Positions 1-10,959 of a stretch of 64,000 nt of DNA are shown piece by piece. The notes beneath the pieces are model-generated. The model ran no database searches, was not told where the DNA came from, and was given only the letters and a program-made list of their open reading frames with translations. Source of the stretch: Saussurea involucrata (taxonomy: Eukaryota > Streptophyta > Magnoliopsida > Asterales > Asteraceae). Numbering within the stretch: position 1 is the stretch's first letter; each line of letters starts with the position of its first letter. The position numbers and the translations under genes are program-made. Where the stretch lies: assembly GCA_033807775.1 (NCBI GenBank), contig CM066321.1, forward strand, positions 39,780,850 through 39,844,849, in the 5' to 3' direction.

Positions 1-1
1 A

Positions 2-2288
2 TGCAAATGCTTTGTCTTAAACGACAGAGACTCAAGAGGAAAGTTTGAAGAAAAGGCTGACCAAGGCAAGTTCATCGGGTACTCTGCCGCTTCCAAAGCC
101 TACAGAGTTTACCTTCTGAAGTCACGCACGATAGTAGAAAGCATCAATGTGTCCTTTGATGACTCATTCCAAAAGACTTCTGAACAAATCAGTTCAGAAC
201 TCGGGCTAAAGAAGGAAACCTCTGGCATCTAAAAAATAAATGAAGATTTAGGTCTTCTATTTCAAGAGATGTTCAACAACGATGTTGATCCCTCTGCAGG
301 AACCAACAGCACCTCTACAGAATCACCTTCTGTAAATGAAGTAAGTATCTCTCTGTCTGATCCATTAAATCCCTCATCCTCTTCTACAACTACTACAGGT
401 ACTGAAAATCGAACCTAAGATACGACGAAAAAAGATTCAACAACAGAGGTAATCCAAATACTAATAAATCCAACAGAGGAAGCAACACTAGAAGAAACAC
501 CAGAGGGAAGTGAAGATGAAACCACAATGCCTACAGAGAAGGAAATTCCAACTTTTATACCCATTCCTACAGAAGTTGAACCATCAACCACTTCAACCAC
601 AGGAGTTCAACTTGATGACTCAAATGATCATCTTCCACGAACAACTCAATGGACAAAAAGCTATCCTCCAAGCCAAATCATTGGTAATCCCACTGATAAG
701 GTAAAAACAAGATCAGCTTCTGCAAATTTTTGTTTCTTTACCAACTTTATTAGTGTGATCGAACCGAAAAAGATCTCTGAGGCCCTAGACGACCCAAACT
801 GGGTGGATGCTATGCAAGAAGAGCTTCTGCAGTTTAAGCGAAACAAAGTCTGGACTCTAGTACCTCTGCCACGAGGGAAACAGGCCATAGGGACTAAGTG
901 GGTCTTCAGAAACAAAAAGGATGAGGATGGAGTGATCATTCGAAATAAAGCAAGACTGGTGGCCAAGGGATATCGCCAAGAAGAGGACATAGATTACGAT
1001 GAAACTTTTGCCCCTGTTGCACGGCTCGAAGCAATAAGAAATTTCTTAGCCTTCGCAGCCCACAGAGGTTTTAAAGTATATCAAATGGATGTAAAATCTG
1101 CTTTCCTCAATGGTGAAATTCAAGAAGAAGTATACGTCCAACAACCACCAGGGTTTGAAAGCTCAAAGTACCCAAGGTATGTCTATTACCTCGACAAAGC
1201 TCTATTTGGACTGAAACAGGCTCCAAGAGCATGGTACGAAACACTTTCTACCTTTCTTCTCAATAACGACTACAAAAGAGGTACCACTGATACAACTCTG
1301 TTCTTTAAAGGAGAAGGAAATGAGCTTATTCTTGTACAAATATATGTAGATGACATTATTTTTGGGTCTACAAATGCACAAAAATGTAAAGATTTTGGAA
1401 AACTCATGCAGAGTGAGTTTGAAATGAGTATGATGGGAGAATTAACCTTTTTCCTCGGACTTCAAGTCAAACAAACATCAGAAGGAATTTTCATAAACCA
1501 ATCAAAATATGTCTCTGACATACTTGAAAAATATAGCCTCTCTGATGCCTCTGTCATGAAAACCCCAAATGGCCACTGGAAATAAACTATTTTCAGATCC
1601 CAATGGCATCTCTGTCGAGTGCACGCTTTACAGAGGAATGATTGGGTCTTTATTATACTTAACGTCCAGTAGACCTGACATAATGCATGCCACATGCCTC
1701 TGTGCAAGATATCAAGCTAATCCTAAGAAGTCACATTATATTGCTGTAAAGAGAATCTTCAGATACCTCAGAGGGACCAAAAATCTTGGCCTCTGGTATC
1801 CACAGAACTCTGGTTTTGGACTAAAGGCATACACAGATTCAGATTATGGAGGATGTAAACTCGACAGAAAGAGTACCTCTGGGAGTTGTCAATTCCTAGG
1901 TGGGAAATTAGTAAGTTGGACTTCAAAGAAACAGAATTGTGTCTCACCATCTACGGCAGAAGCTGAATACGTTGCTGTTGCTAGCTGTTGCTCTCAAGTT
2001 CTGTGGATGAAAACTCCGCTGAAAGATTTTGGTCACATCATCTGCAAAATTCCCATCTTCTGTGATTCCAAAAGTGCAATTGCTATCTCTGCAAATCCAG
2101 TACAACATTCAAAGACAAAGCACATAGATATCAGGTATCACTTTCTAAAGTATCATGTTGAAAATCAAACCATCGAGATGCATTTTGTACCAACAGAATT
2201 TCAGCTTGCTGATTTATTCACTAAGGCACTTGATGAGAAAAGATTCCTTTACTTGGTGGGTAAATTAGGAATGATAAATATGGATTAA
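2..2288 (+). pseudogene. pol: C1 pol remnant: integrase end, reverse transcriptase, RNase H
   Basis: This is the copia polyprotein 3' part, which would make cDNA from element RNA in virus-like particles. Frame 2 opens with the integrase C-terminal region (KFIGYS and SINVSFDD motifs) and meets in-frame TAA stops at 230-232 and 416-418. The frame is then open from 419. It carries the RVT_2 signature (TKWVFRNKKDEDG, ARLVAKGY, YQMDVKSAFLNG, LKQAPRAWY) with the YVDD catalytic box at 1343-1354. One extra A at about 1568 shifts the frame. RNase H then follows from 1569, with YTDSDYGG, STAEAEYVAV and DSKSAI motifs, and ends at TAA 2286-2288. The two stops and one insertion make it non-functional. Family assignment is secure; the SIRE-lineage placement is from motif resemblance. 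Confidence 0.93.
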
Positions 2289-2500
2289 CCTCTGTAAGTT
2301 TCTTATCTTCATTTTAAAAAGCATGTATAATTTTTTTTAAAATAATTTTCTTTTATATGTAAATTCTAAAAATCTCAATTCTGAAAACAACAGAGATTCT
2401 GTAGGACTCCTCAGAACCTCTGACGATCCTTACAGAACCTCTGATACACTTGACCTATGTTATATACATTTACTTCTGACTATTTGAACCAAGCATAGGT

Positions 2501-2611
2501 CAAGGGGGAGCAGAAGGAGAACATACTTGATCTACAAAGGTTGAGTAGATCAAGGGGGAGCAGAAGGAAACCTTGCTTAATCTACAAAGATTTATAAGTC
2601 AAGGGGGAGCA
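2501..2611 (+). repeat. Tandem polypurine tracts (three copies, ~50-bp spacing)
   Basis: CAAGGGGGAGCA occurs at 2501-2512, 2551-2562 and 2600-2611, the first two followed by GAAGGA. Repeated polypurine tracts after pol are described for Sireviruses. Here they sit about 6 kb before the 3' LTR, which has its own tract at 8661-8675, so they cannot all prime plus-strand DNA at the LTR edge. Confidence 0.8.
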
Positions 2612-3596
2612 AAGGAAGAGATGACATCAACAGAAGAAAAGAACTTTGCCGGAAAAAAAAGAACAAAAAGGTTAGTATCTCGAACAAATTCTTTTTGAAA
2701 ATAATTTTCTAGGACACAAATTTCTACATATGTTCTAGAAACATTACTAAAAACATTCCAAATAAAATTTGAATAAAAAGAATACTGAGTTTTCAATTAT
2801 TAGAAATTTAAGGTCACAGAGCCTCTGCTGAGTCCAACAGAGGTTCTGCGGGCAAAAGCTCTGATCTTAAATCAATAATCTTGAAAACTCTGTCAATCAC
2901 CTTGGGTATCAATTTCAAAAAGAATCATCACGTACAAATACACTGCAACATAAGTCATTGGTTACAGAGTTCTCTCCACAAGAAAGAACTTCTGTAGACT
3001 AACACTTGTTTTAAAAGACTTTTTGCTGCACAAAAACCTTTTTCAAAAACAATTTTCTAGGACACCAGCTTTCAAACAGGTCCTAAAAACATTGTTAAAA
3101 ACAATCCAAAAGTTGGATGATCAAAAATGATTATAAATTGTTAGATATGAGAAATTTCTTGTCTCAGAGCCTCTACTGGCTCTGACAGAGGTCCAAAAAC
3201 CTCTGTAAAGGAGTTTCTATGCTAATAATTTATCGTTCCTCTCCATGGACTTTTCAACCTTTTTTAAGGTACAAACTATAGAGGCAAGAAAAACAAGGTT
3301 TTCACATCACAGAGCCTCTGTCAGTTTTTACTTTGGGCATTTTTGTAACAGTAACGGTAACTTTTCTGCGAGTGAGAATCATGTGGAGGTAAAGAAGCCC
3401 ACGCACCTAGCATTTAATAAGGCCGCCCACGACGTCTCGTCATAACTGACACAGAGGACGTGTCATCTTTTCATTGGACCAACATGGAGCACGTTCCTCT
3501 GGAGAGTTGAACCCGCCGTAACCACTCAAGTGCGGACCCCAAATATTATTTACCTTAAAATATTAACCCTTTCGAATTCTACGGTTACATACTCAG

Positions 3597-3603
3597 TATA
3601 AAA
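3597..3603 (+). promoter_or_regulatory. TATA box of C1 accessory ORF
   Basis: TATAAAA lies 91 bp before the ATG at 3694, with a pyrimidine-rich leader (CTTTCCTC, TTCTTCTCC) between them. This is normal plant core-promoter geometry. The C2 accessory ORF has the same arrangement, which supports a real internal promoter. Confidence 0.55.
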
Positions 3604-3693
3604 CCCAAGTTACCTTTCCTCACAAAAACTTTACTTACTTTCTTCTCCGATGAACCTGCAAATATTCTCAAATCCTCATTTTTCTGAGCAAAA

Positions 3694-6600
3694 ATGGCTT
3701 CCAGTTCCCACACTGCTCAGAACTCTCCGGCAAACTCTCCTCAACAATCCCCAGTACATTCAGAACACTTCCACAACCCAAATATCGCCGTAAATGCAGA
3801 AACAGAAAACTCCGGCGACTCTGCAAATTTTGCACCAACCACCAACCTTCAACATTTTCTGAACAAAGAACATTTTGAGGATGTTCTTCCATTAAAGTCA
3901 AACAACTGCTATCTTGTGCCCTCACCAACAGCCTTCGGCGAAGCCCATGCCCTTCTCCTAAACATCATGGAAAACCATATCCTATACCCCCTCCTTTCCA
4001 AAACCCCAACCAAAATCCCTGCTCGATATCTGAATCAATTTTGGCAAAGTTGCCGATTTGATTCAGATGATTCTCTGATAAAAGGATATATTTCGAAGCC
4101 AGACAAATCTGAATATCTCGAACTCATGTTCGACAGAACAATGTTCTCGCTCGAGTTCAACCTGCCAACCAGAGGTCTACTTGGAATAAAGAAATATGCT
4201 GAGGTTCCTACGGACGAGGAGCTCTGTCGATTTGTAGAGATGTTAGGGTATAACACAACCCTAAGGAAACGCAATGATTTCCGCAGAGGCAGACTACCAC
4301 CTCTGTGGAATACACTCTTCTCCATCCTGAATCGTTGTCTCACGGGGAAAACGGGCAGCCCTGACCAGAGCTCACACCAGATCCTGACCATCATGTATGG
4401 GATCTATTATGATCTTCCACTCGATTATGCCACCATCATGATGCAGGAGATAGTAAATACAATCGACAGAAAGCTCGCAACCCAAAAGGCCAAAAAGAAC
4501 ACACCAGGGTATCTGCCACCTCTGCAATATCAGAGAATTCTAGGAGTAATTTTGGAGCCTCTACTTCAAATGCAGAAATGGCCAATGGAAGGGCCAACTG
4601 TAAAACTTTTATCCAATGAACAAAAATACTCCTACAGAGCATGAACACAACTACCTCCACTGCAGACCTCTGTCGAAGAACCTTCTATCATATGCAAGTG
4701 ATGAAGATAGGAAGTTAGACTATATACGCGTCCACAGGACTCCAGAACCAAGTCCTGTGACACCCCCGCGTCTAGGAGCCCCCTTAGGTTTAGATATAGT
4801 AGAGAGGATGACAGAAGAAGAATGGACCAGAGCTTTGGAAAAACATCATTCAGTACAAGACATGTTCAAAGCCCAAAGAGAGAGCTTATACCCCTCTTCA
4901 CCCAAAAGAAAAACCTCTGGAACAACACCCAAAAAGAAGAGCAAGAAAAGGAAAAACACAGAGGAAACTACAACCTCTGCAGCTCAACACTCTTCTCCAC
5001 CACAAGCTACAGAAACAAGATCTTCTGCACCTCCCTCCCCTCCAAAACAAAAGAAACGAAAAACCAAATCAACAGAAGAGGGAGCCCCTAAACCAAAGAA
5101 GAGGAAGTCAAAGAAGAAGAAACCCACACCACCTCTGCAGGTCATTATAGAGGAAGTCGAACAGGAAGAGGAAGATCAGACTATACCTCTGCAACCTCCC
5201 TCCCCAATAATCTATACAGATCAACAGGGAGACTTTAATGCCTTCCTCAACAATCCCGACATTACTCACACCTTAGATCCATCAGGATGGGTCGCAAAAC
5301 CATTGGATCAGAACATTCACAATCAGTCTACAGAGGTTCTGCGCACAACAGAAGACATTTCCCCACCTCATTCCAGTTTTGACACTCAACGTCGAACCCC
5401 TCAACATACAATAGAAGTCATTTCTGCAGCTCAAGGTACACAACCTATGCAACCTCACGTTCGAAAACTCATAGGATCTCATTTTATCTATGATTCCTTA
5501 AGAGCAGAAGCAGAAGCAGAAGCAGAATCGCCTTTAGAGGAAACTGCAGAAGAAGAGGTAAACATAGAGATTGCAATAGAGGAAGAGGTTAGGGTAGAAA
5601 CCACAGAGGATTCTACAGAAAAAGATGCCGCAGAAGTAGAAGGCACACATCCCCAACCCCCTCCCAGTGCAACCCATATTTCTGATACCGCCGGTCTAGC
5701 GGCAGAGGGTATCATTGAAAAAGAGCAGCACAACTCGATCCCAAACCCAGCCAGCCAGCCAGAGGTTACTCTTTCAACCTCCGTGCCTATTATAACCGGG
5801 GAAACCATTCCTGGGGAGTCCTCTCGAAAGGACTCACCCAATGTTCGTGATTTATTGCCCTAAATCACACCTGACATCCTAGCAGAGGATTTCGTTTCCT
5901 CTGCCACGCACACAATAATAGGGCCAAACCTCCTTTCAGAGAGGAGTAGAGAGCACACAGACAAAGAGACTCTAGACAAGTCTCCAAGTCAACAGAAGGA
6001 CATTCCAATACCTACCTCTAGAGTGGATTTGGACACTGACCTTCACAGAACTTCTGTAGAGGATGAAACTCAAGTTTCTCCTCGAGGATTAGAAGGAAAT
6101 CCTTCCACTCTCAACGTAAAAACAGGGATGAACGAAGGTGTCCAAGGAACAAGGACAAACTCTGGAGACGAATGTGTTCCTCCAGAGGTTACAACGAGTT
6201 CACACGTATCAAGGGGTGAGTTCCAAACCCTTGTCACCTCTGTGAACCAAACATTGAAGGAGTTGTAAAGCTCTTTCAAATCTTTTGCAGAAACAACGTC
6301 AAGAGCCATCACAAGCATAAATACCAAAATAGACACCTTGTCCACAGAGGTACAACAAGCTCTGTCAAAGATGAAGTCTGCCACAGAAACTTCAGTCACA
6401 ACCTCTGCCAGACTACATGCTGAAGAATTCGAAAGAAGTGCAACCTTTGCATTCAACAACTCTGTCTAAAACTTCCTGCAAAAACTCAAAGATCAATCCT
6501 CCACTTCTAAGGGAGGGCCTTACACCTAAAGACCTAAAGAAGGCCTTAGAAGAAGTTCAAGAGCAAACACTGCAAAACACTCAAGCCATGAAGCCTTCTG

Positions 6601-8539
6601 ACTACATGACCAGAGTTCAGCTCACAGAACTTGGGCAAGGAATCCTTGATCAAATGACAGAGTTCATCAGAGCCTTCACAGCTGCCAACGCGAACTACGT
6701 CAGAGAGTTTCAAGCTAGCGTCGGCAAAATGCGCTTCAACACAGAAGCAGAGGTTGAAATACTGCTTGGCCTCTGTGATGACTTGTGCGCGAAAATGATA
6801 GCTGCAGGGGCTGTTCCTCCAAAGAAATCATATACTTCATGCAGGGCAGAGGGTACATCAGATATAAATCAGGATGACTCTGATGATGACCATCATGGTC
6901 CATCAGATCACCTTGAGGGGGAGAATCAAGGGGAGAAACAAAGGAAAACAGCTGCAAGCAGTCCTCCAATATCAGCAGTGCCTATTTCCTCTGCACCCCC
7001 AACCCAAACCCAAACTCAGGGAACTCAACAGAGACCCACAGAGGAAACACCAGCCTCCGTGGAAACCACCTCTGAGGTTGAAAAAGATGTTCCTCAAGTT
7101 CAAATCCTGACATCTTCATCCTCAGAAGAACTTCCCATTTCACCACCAAAATCAAAAACCCAACCCAAAACACACCCAAGAAAAAAATCCATTGCCCACA
7201 AACCAAAAAGATCTAAACGTTCTGCTACTTATGTCCTAAAGAGAATGGAATTCGTATCCACTTTCAGAGCTGCAAGACGTTTTGATATCCCTCCACAAAC
7301 CACAACCCAGATTACAGAAGAAAAATCCATAGAACCATCCCCACCAAAGTCTTCAGAAACTGAAAAGTCAAAAGCTACAGAGGTAATCCCTTCATACCCA
7401 CATAAACCTCTCCACCCAAACCAACAAAAGGAATCCCAGAAAGTCCAAAACAGGCAACAGGTTCTGAGTCTCCTCAAGCCAAAGATAAAGGAAAGGATAT
7501 CATGACAGAAGAACCAAAGAAGAAAAAGCCAATGCCTCAGACGACAGAGAAGTTGATGAAGAGCTCATTTGATGCCTTTGTCACTCCTAAACCTGAAGAA
7601 AACTGGGCATTCAATTTAGATCCTCTGTCAGGAATTCCGGTCCTTGATCCAAAAGCAAAAGTAACAGAGGGTAGGGTTGAAGAGATAAAACAAAAAATGG
7701 ATGCTCTACGAAGACCAATACCACCACCAACTACACGACATGCAGAAATAGAAGAGGTGGTGTATAGGTATCTTTACAGACAACAATATCAGAACAATCC
7801 TCCACCACACATCGAAGATCCTCAACTCAGAGTTGACCTTGACAACACCTTCACCAGAACAAAGCCAAAAGCAAGGGCAGAAGTCTTCTCAGAGTCCAAA
7901 ATTGAAAAGGTAATTTACTGCAAATTTTCTCAAACAAGAACCTTTCCAAAGATCAGGTACAACATCTACAAAGTCAAAAGGGAGAACAAGTCCGAAAATC
8001 AATTTTCAGATGCCGATATAAGGAACTTAAACCCCTACGATCTGCCAGATCTTCTACTTTGGATGAAAGAAAATTTTGACAACGATGCTAACAGAAGGGC
8101 CTATCAAGTATTCAGGAAAGCAATGAGGGAAAAGCTTCTGCTATATAGCATGATAGAGTTTCAACTGGGAAGAGATCTTGGAGTCAGAAATCTAAGTCTA
8201 AGACCACCAGAGGATCACTGCCCACCTTCTGCTATACCCAACTCAATCATGACAACACCAAGGTACGGGTTAGTATATAAGGATCCTGCTGGTCAAGTGG
8301 GACTCTTTGTGGAAATGGACTGTCAGAAGTATGCAACCAGTACTCTGAACAAGTTCAGATCAATCTTAGAAGAGAACAGAGGTACTGAGCTTATGGATCG
8401 AGAATCAGCAGAAAGAATGATCAGAGAAATAGATGCTACAATTGGCTTAAGAGAACTCTGCATCAAATTCTATCACGAGCTCAGAGAAGTGGGATTCGAC
8501 AACAGAAGTTTCAACGACTTCAAAGATGCAAATGTCTGA
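3694..8539 (+). pseudogene. C1 accessory (env-position) ORF, decayed
   Basis: One long reading frame broken into pieces: 3694-4644 (frame 1), 4616-5863 and 6023-6268 (frame 2, TAA at 5861 and another stop near 6266), 6417-7505 (frame 3) and 7502-8539 (frame 2). The N-terminal ~300 residues form a helical domain (PARYLNQFW, PTDEELCRFVEMLGYN, LPPLWNTLFSILNRC, DYATIMMQEIV). Next come a Lys/Pro/Ser/Glu-rich low-complexity middle, a coiled-coil-like part, and a C-terminal domain (YKVKRENK, FSDADIRNLNPYDL, IEFQLGRDLG). Domain order matches the accessory ORFs of C2 and H, although sequences are very divergent. It sits where some Sireviruses carry an env-like gene, but no signal peptide or transmembrane segment is evident, so an envelope role is not supported. 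Function unknown. Confidence 0.8.
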
Positions 8540-8660
8540 GTCTCTTTTACATATGTCTGTAATCTTTAAAAAGAAATGAAATGAATCTTTGAGGTATTGT
8601 TTAACCTCTGTCTATTTTACTTAGCCTAATCATGCATAAAGTCAACTTTTCATTTTTCAA

Positions 8661-8675
8661 TACTTAGGGGGAGAT
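8661..8675 (+). promoter_or_regulatory. C1 polypurine tract at 3' LTR
   Basis: TACTTAGGGGGAGAT directly abuts the LTR start TGTTAGATCC at 8676. This is the usual position and form of a copia plus-strand primer. Confidence 0.9.
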
Positions 8676-9447
8676 TGTTAGATCCAAATATTCATAATAT
8701 TAGAAGTATTGAAAAATAGGCCAAGTAAAGAAAACTTCCACAGAAGCTCTGCGGAGTGCCACAGAAGCTCTGCCGAAGTAAACAAGATCATTCAAGAAAC
8801 ACCAAGACCCAAGATAGAAAGAAGACTACTCACAAAGTACCGAAGAAGGATCTACAGAAGGATGCTCACAAAGGACCAAGCCGCAGAACCTCTGTCACCC
8901 TTGACAGAACCTCTGCGGTTCAGACTGAAGACTTGGAAGATATTTATAATATCTTACCACTGTTACAGAAATATATTGCTACTGTTCCAGGGTCCGTTCA
9001 TCAACTTTTACAAGGCATGGTCCGACAACAACACGTGTCAAACTCCGATAGGAATCCTTACAAGTTGATATTAGCACATTTAATGCATGCAGGTTTCCAA
9101 CTGTTCATGCCATCCCTTCTTTACTGTAGCAATAGTCCTTTTGTCTAGACTAGATCTTTTGTAGTAGTATAAAAGGAAGACTCATGTTGAGTTCTTCCTT
9201 ACCAACTAATACACACACAACACTCAAAAACACTTACACACAGTTAACGTCAAATCTTTTCTTAGTGTTCTTAATCAAATACAGTAATCTTTGAGATATT
9301 CATCTGTTCTTCATATACTGTTTATTTGGTATTTTGTGTTATTTCTATATAAACATATCTGTTAGTTCTTCAAATACGCTTCCGCAACACATCTTATTTG
9401 AACTAATAGATTAGATAATCTTAGTTAATCAAATACGGGAACCAACA
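8676..9447 (+). repeat. C1 3' LTR (772 bp)
   Basis: Begins TGTTAG directly after the polypurine tract and ends ACCAACA before flanking TATAG. U3 carries four CAGANNNTCTG palindromes (8735-8775 and 8880-8920). TATAAAAG at 9168-9175 is a clear TATA box, so transcription should start near 9200. Small ORFs across it are chance. Confidence 0.88.
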
Positions 9448-10959
9448 TATAGGAATCCAAATCTTTTTAAATTCAGATAAAGTGAAAGTTGTAACCGTGA
9501 ATCAACGAATGAAACAGTTCAAATGCATGTAAGTTGCACAAAACCACTTAGTACAACGGTTGTACTTTGGAAAGGAGATTTTTGATGTTCACTCCCCAGG
9601 GCTTCCATTCAATAATCGAAAAACACAATGAAAGTTCTATGAACGTTATGACAAGAAAACATATTCCTTGTGTGTACATGCAAGTGTAGAAATGATTGAA
9701 GCAGCTTATGCTTGATTATATAGGCTCAAATTGTGTAAACTGTTGAGACAGCAACAAGTTTTCCACGGACTCAATGTGCATGTTTGAAGTGCGAAGGTAG
9801 GGCAAACTTTCTTCTTTTTCAATATTCAAACCTTCCAAATGAAGATTAGATAGATTGTATGTTGCATCCCTAAGAAAAAATTGAAACATTTCTTTGTTGA
9901 GAAAGAAATGAGTAGCTGGTGGGGTTAAAGCAAGAATTGGCATGGGCTCACTGCCTATCTCAATGATGGTCACCAAAGAATGTGAACCAATCAGTAATGT
10001 GGTTGCCCGACTCAGAAAATGGTTGGTGCAGAGTTCTCTTATTCTTTTAACTCTGTTCTCACGCCCTCTTTCTGTTTTTAATCCGCTCACTTCTATCCAA
10101 ACTCTCATTTTCATTTACCTCAACACAATGAGATTACTCAACCGTATGAGTTATCTCCCCCACTTTTTGATGTAGACCCCTCACCCCTCAAGCACTCAAG
10201 GATATCTTATTGGGTAGGAAACACTGGTTAACGTGGATCCATAGAAGTTCTTTAAATTCTCATACTGATCCCATGAAATTTGTCCTAAAGATTTGCGTTG
10301 TTCAACAATTTAGATTGAACAAATACGAATCAACAATTGAATTACATTGTCATCAGAATGTATGCTTTTGGTATTCTTATGGATCATTTGAACGTCGATG
10401 ATTTCTCACAACAAGAATATTGAAAGAATGAAATGAATTCGAAAGACTTGTTTGAGAATCTGACAATGTATCAATCATATCAAATATGAAAGATAATCAT
10501 GAAGGATTAGGGTATCAAAGAATTTGATATTTTGTTTATATGAACAAATATAAACAATATTTGAAATAAACGTTTAAGTTCTTACGCTGAAAGAATGTAT
10601 GATGCTCAACAAAATTGAAATACAAATAGGAGTATTACCATCGAAACAAAATGTTTCGTTTTGAGACATGGTAATAACAAAGTCAATAAGAAGCTGAACC
10701 AGTGTGTATGAATACTTGAAAGTATATAGACAAGATAATAAGAAAGTATTAATCTTTAGAAACACAAGGTTAGAAATAATGGTGTCATCCGAGATATATA
10801 TGAAAAACATTTAAAATCACACTTCTAAATTTATAAAAATCTTTTTGAAATAGAGAAGTGGTTTGAACATTTAAGAACACGTTTTTCATGCTTGAAAGTC
10901 ATCCTTCTTTCAAACAATCTCATATTGAGTTCAGAAAATACTTACAGTCATATGTTTAA
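9448..10959. other. Old flanking sequence, mostly unrecognised
   Basis: AT-rich DNA without a recognised element. It contains one unrecognised minus-strand ORF (9716-10114) and a CTCCCCC run near 10150 that resembles a minus-strand polypurine tract but is not followed by an LTR-like TG end. It may be the degraded 3' region of the adjoining minus-strand copia remnant G. Confidence 0.35.
9716..10114 (-). CDS. Unrecognised 132-aa ORF
   Basis: I do not recognise this protein. It begins MKMRVWIEVSGLK, has a hydrophobic stretch (SRATTLLIGSHSLVTIIEIG) and then leucine-rich mixed sequence. No retroelement motif is seen. It lies between the C1 LTR and remnant G with no visible promoter or splice context. 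It could be an exon of a captured or disrupted host gene, or a chance frame in AT-rich DNA. The hydrophobic stretch is too polar for a confident membrane helix. Confidence 0.2.
   Translation of the reverse strand: MKMRVWIEVSGLKTERGRENRVKRIRELCTNHFLSRATTLLIGSHSLVTIIEIGSEPMPILALTPPATHFFLNKEMFQFFLRDATYNLSNLHLEGLNIEKEESLPYLRTSNMHIESVENLLLSQQFTQFEPI

Larger units (their letters stand above)
2289..3693 (+). other. C1 non-coding region between pol and accessory ORF
   Basis: No credible ORF lies here. It holds three near-identical polypurine tracts (2501-2611), a series of CAGANNNTCTG palindromes and CCTCTG/CAGAGG words (about 2388-2450, 2815-2855, 3165-3215, 3309-3320, 3448-3500), and a TATA box at 3597-3603. 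The layout suggests a post-pol regulatory region ending in an internal promoter for the downstream ORF. That role is inferred. Confidence 0.6.
1..9447 (+). mobile_element. C1: 3' part of a Sirevirus-like Ty1/copia retrotransposon
   Basis: The order seen is integrase C-terminus, reverse transcriptase, RNase H, three repeated polypurine tracts, a TATA-led accessory ORF region, a final polypurine tract and a 3' LTR starting TGTTAGATCC and ending CCAACA. The 5' half lies outside the window. Multiple polypurine tracts and an extra ORF between pol and the 3' LTR are known features of Sireviruses (SIRE/Maximus group). The reverse transcriptase also resembles that of C4 at the other end of the window. 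Decay is clear: two pol stop codons, a pol frameshift, and several stops and frameshifts in the accessory ORF. The five bases after the LTR are TATAG, but the matching copy would be off-window. Confidence 0.9.

Noticed and set aside
10140..10160. Polypurine tract of a further minus-strand copia LTR
   Set aside because: GGGGGAGAT is present but the next bases on the minus strand (AACTCATACG) lack an LTR TG start and no LTR pair is visible.
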